Part shown: positions 22,912 to 23,697 of the stretch, piece by piece
How positions within the stretch are numbered: the stretch's first letter is position 1
Layout of the letters: each line of letters starts with the position of its first letter
Virus record (IMG/VR): IMGVR_UViG_3300046010_000362
Span: 1 to 23,697 of that record
Strand: one strand, 5' to 3'
Origin: a virus
Length of the DNA stretch: 23,697 nucleotides
Made by a program: the position numbers and the translations under genes
Notes under the pieces: generated by a model
Seen by the model: the letters and a program-made list of their open reading frames with translations, nothing else
The model's database searches: none
Told to the model about the DNA's origin: nothing

Positions 22912-23067
22912 TCACTCCAACTCAGCACAAATGGTTTCATACCTATCTTCAATCTTATCTGCAAAAGCGTATACAAGATCTTGAGTAGTTAATCCTAGTA
23001 GATCTATCAAGTCTACTTCATCAATCTGCTCAATTATTTTTTCTTGTAATTCAGTTATTGTTAACAT
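22912..23067 (-). CDS. Small phage protein, 51 aa, function unknown
   Basis: ATG at 23067-23065 on the minus strand, stop TGA at 22914-22912, with GGAAG 5 nt upstream of the start. The sequence is acidic and helical: MLTITELQEKIIEQIDEVDL, then LIDLLGLTTQDLVYAFADK and a short end. The motif LL.LTT.DLV.AF.D.I is one I associate with short ORFs of the replication region of podophages. Function is unknown; it could be a small regulatory or inhibitor protein. It overlaps the upstream 44-aa gene by 17 nt and lies 52 nt before the reductase start. Confidence 0.75.
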   Translation of the reverse strand: MLTITELQEKIIEQIDEVDLIDLLGLTTQDLVYAFADKIEDRYETICAELE

Positions 23068-23185
23068 AATAACTTCCAACCTTATACTTAATATTGAATC
23101 CTTGATTATTTAAATAGCCTACCATACTATTATGAACCCACTCTAAAGGAAACCCATAGTCTTTATACTGTTGAAGAGATAACAC
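23051..23185 (-). CDS. Small GTG-start phage protein, 44 aa, function unknown
   Basis: GTG at 23185-23183, stop TGA at 23053-23051. The end of the preceding gene supplies an AAGGA ribosome site 7 nt upstream, and only one base separates its TAA from the GTG. The sequence is MLSLQQYKDYGFPLEWVHNS, then a YLNNQGFNIKYKVGSYYVNNN end: aromatic, mildly basic and compact. I do not recognise the family. The good spacing, operon position and lack of any competing ORF in this gap support a real gene; the 17-nt overlap with the next start is compatible with coupling. Confidence 0.6.
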   Translation of the reverse strand: MLSLQQYKDYGFPLEWVHNSMVGYLNNQGFNIKYKVGSYYVNNN

Positions 23186-23186
23186 T

Positions 23187-23453
23187 TTATTTTCCTTGTA
23201 GTCTATTTGCAACTAAGGTAACATATCCTGCAATGTCAACCCAGCTATCATCGTAATCAGGATCACCATTTAAGATTCGCCCTATCTTATGAGCTACCAT
23301 CTCAAGCGATTCTTTCTGATCCTCTTTAAGTCTACTCCAGTTTTGCGTATTCTGCATAATAAACTTAATACGTTGTGTAATGTTTGCGTGTCCTGCAAAA
23401 TCACCATACCTACTACCACGTTCTGCTAAAGTATCTTGAATGTTAGATGACAT
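23187..23453 (-). CDS. DUF6378-like phage protein
   Basis: 88 aa, ATG at 23453 with an AAAGG ribosome site about 7 nt upstream. The conserved-looking parts are LAERGSRYGDFAGHA near the N-terminus and KIGRILNGDPDYDDSWVDIAGY near the C-terminus. The pattern R...YG.f, then K..RIL.Gdp.y.DsW.DiaGY, is typical of a small phage family annotated DUF6378. Its acidic helices recall MazG-type all-alpha nucleotide pyrophosphohydrolases. A role in nucleotide-pool control would suit its place beside the ribonucleotide reductase but is inference. The start overlaps the upstream gene by 11 nt. Confidence 0.78.
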   Translation of the reverse strand: MSSNIQDTLAERGSRYGDFAGHANITQRIKFIMQNTQNWSRLKEDQKESLEMVAHKIGRILNGDPDYDDSWVDIAGYVTLVANRLQGK

Positions 23454-23697
23454 TAACTACCCTTTCTGCTGTTCGACTACGTAAGTTTTTATTTCCTCGG
23501 AACCAGTTACCACAATCTTGACACTGATATCGTTGGAACTTACTTACTGTTGTTACTGCGTACCCACGTTTCTGGTGATGTTTACCACCACAGTTAGGAC
23601 AAACAAGCTCATCATCGTTGAAGATGGATAAGTTTAAATGATGTTTAATCCATGGTCTAAACTTATAGTACACCTTCTCTAGAAGAACTACGTCTTG
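23443..23697 (-). CDS. C-terminal zinc-ribbon part of a larger protein (probable RNase H-fold exonuclease), start outside window
   Basis: The minus-strand frame is open to the window edge, so 84 residues of the C-terminus are seen; a GTG at 23673 is not assumed to be the start because the eight codons upstream (QDVVLLEK) read naturally into the protein. A zinc ribbon is clear: CPNCGG, then YQCQDCGNWFRG (two CxxC pairs, about 25 residues apart). It is preceded by VYYKFRPWIKHH and followed by a basic tail. The combination DVVLLEKVYYKFRPWI plus a zinc ribbon is what I recall at the end of phage RNase H-like 3'-5' exonuclease proteins. That identity rests on memory and cannot be checked because the catalytic domain lies outside. 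Confidence 0.65.
   Translation of the reverse strand, partial: QDVVLLEKVYYKFRPWIKHHLNLSIFNDDELVCPNCGGKHHQKRGYAVTTVSKFQRYQCQDCGNWFRGNKNLRSRTAERVVNVI

Noticed and set aside
22860-22976. N-terminal extension of the ribonucleotide reductase to 22976
   Set aside because: The extra residues are unlike reductase sequence, the ATG at 22859 begins a typical N-terminus, and the extension overlaps a well-supported 51-aa gene.
1-23697. tRNA genes, CRISPR arrays, insertion sequences and attachment sites
   Set aside because: No cloverleaf-like GC-rich segments, spaced identical repeats, transposase motifs or integrase genes were seen on either strand by eye.

Overview
The window is a 23.7-kb piece of an AT-rich tailed-phage genome with T7/P22-type (short-tailed, podovirus-like) virion genes. 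The host is probably Gram-negative: there is a two-component spanin pair (inner-membrane spanin with an embedded outer-membrane lipoprotein spanin), an M15-type peptidoglycan endolysin, and two promoters matching the bacterial sigma-70 consensus exactly. No integrase, repressor, attachment site, tRNA or CRISPR array was seen, so nothing here indicates a temperate lifestyle. I cannot name the host or the phage genus.

Plus strand, 1-20564, is the late region. It runs: small terminase (5' end outside the window), an HExxH metallopeptidase-like protein, large terminase, portal, a 78-aa conserved small protein, scaffold, major capsid protein, terminator, a 55-aa small protein, two fibre/receptor-binding genes, the lysis cassette (one-TM holin candidate, M15 endolysin, second holin candidate, i-spanin with o-spanin inside it), then tail tube A, tail nozzle B, another fibre-like protein, a 102-aa unknown, and three large internal virion (ejection) proteins. 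Genes are packed with TAATG or ATGA junctions and 1-11 nt overlaps. Consensus sigma-70 promoters stand ahead of the 78-aa/scaffold/capsid block (4368-4396) and ahead of the tail block (11631-11659).

Minus strand, 23697-20667, is a convergent, tightly coupled nucleotide-metabolism operon entering from beyond the right edge. It holds the C-terminal zinc ribbon of a larger protein, a DUF6378-like protein, two small ORFs (44 and 51 aa), a class II (B12-dependent) ribonucleotide reductase, a 65-aa coiled protein and a 44-aa small protein. A hairpin at 20600-20625 lies between the two converging units.

The observations most worth a second look are: (1) a possible H-type pseudoknot RNA in the 128-nt leader upstream of the scaffold gene; (2) a perfect 11-bp tandem duplication of the extended -10 at the tail promoter, which puts a second -10-like element over the predicted transcription start, as at lambda PR'; (3) the embedded o-spanin; (4) the metallopeptidase-like gene wedged between the terminase genes; and (5) a fibre module whose codon choice changes abruptly near 8740.
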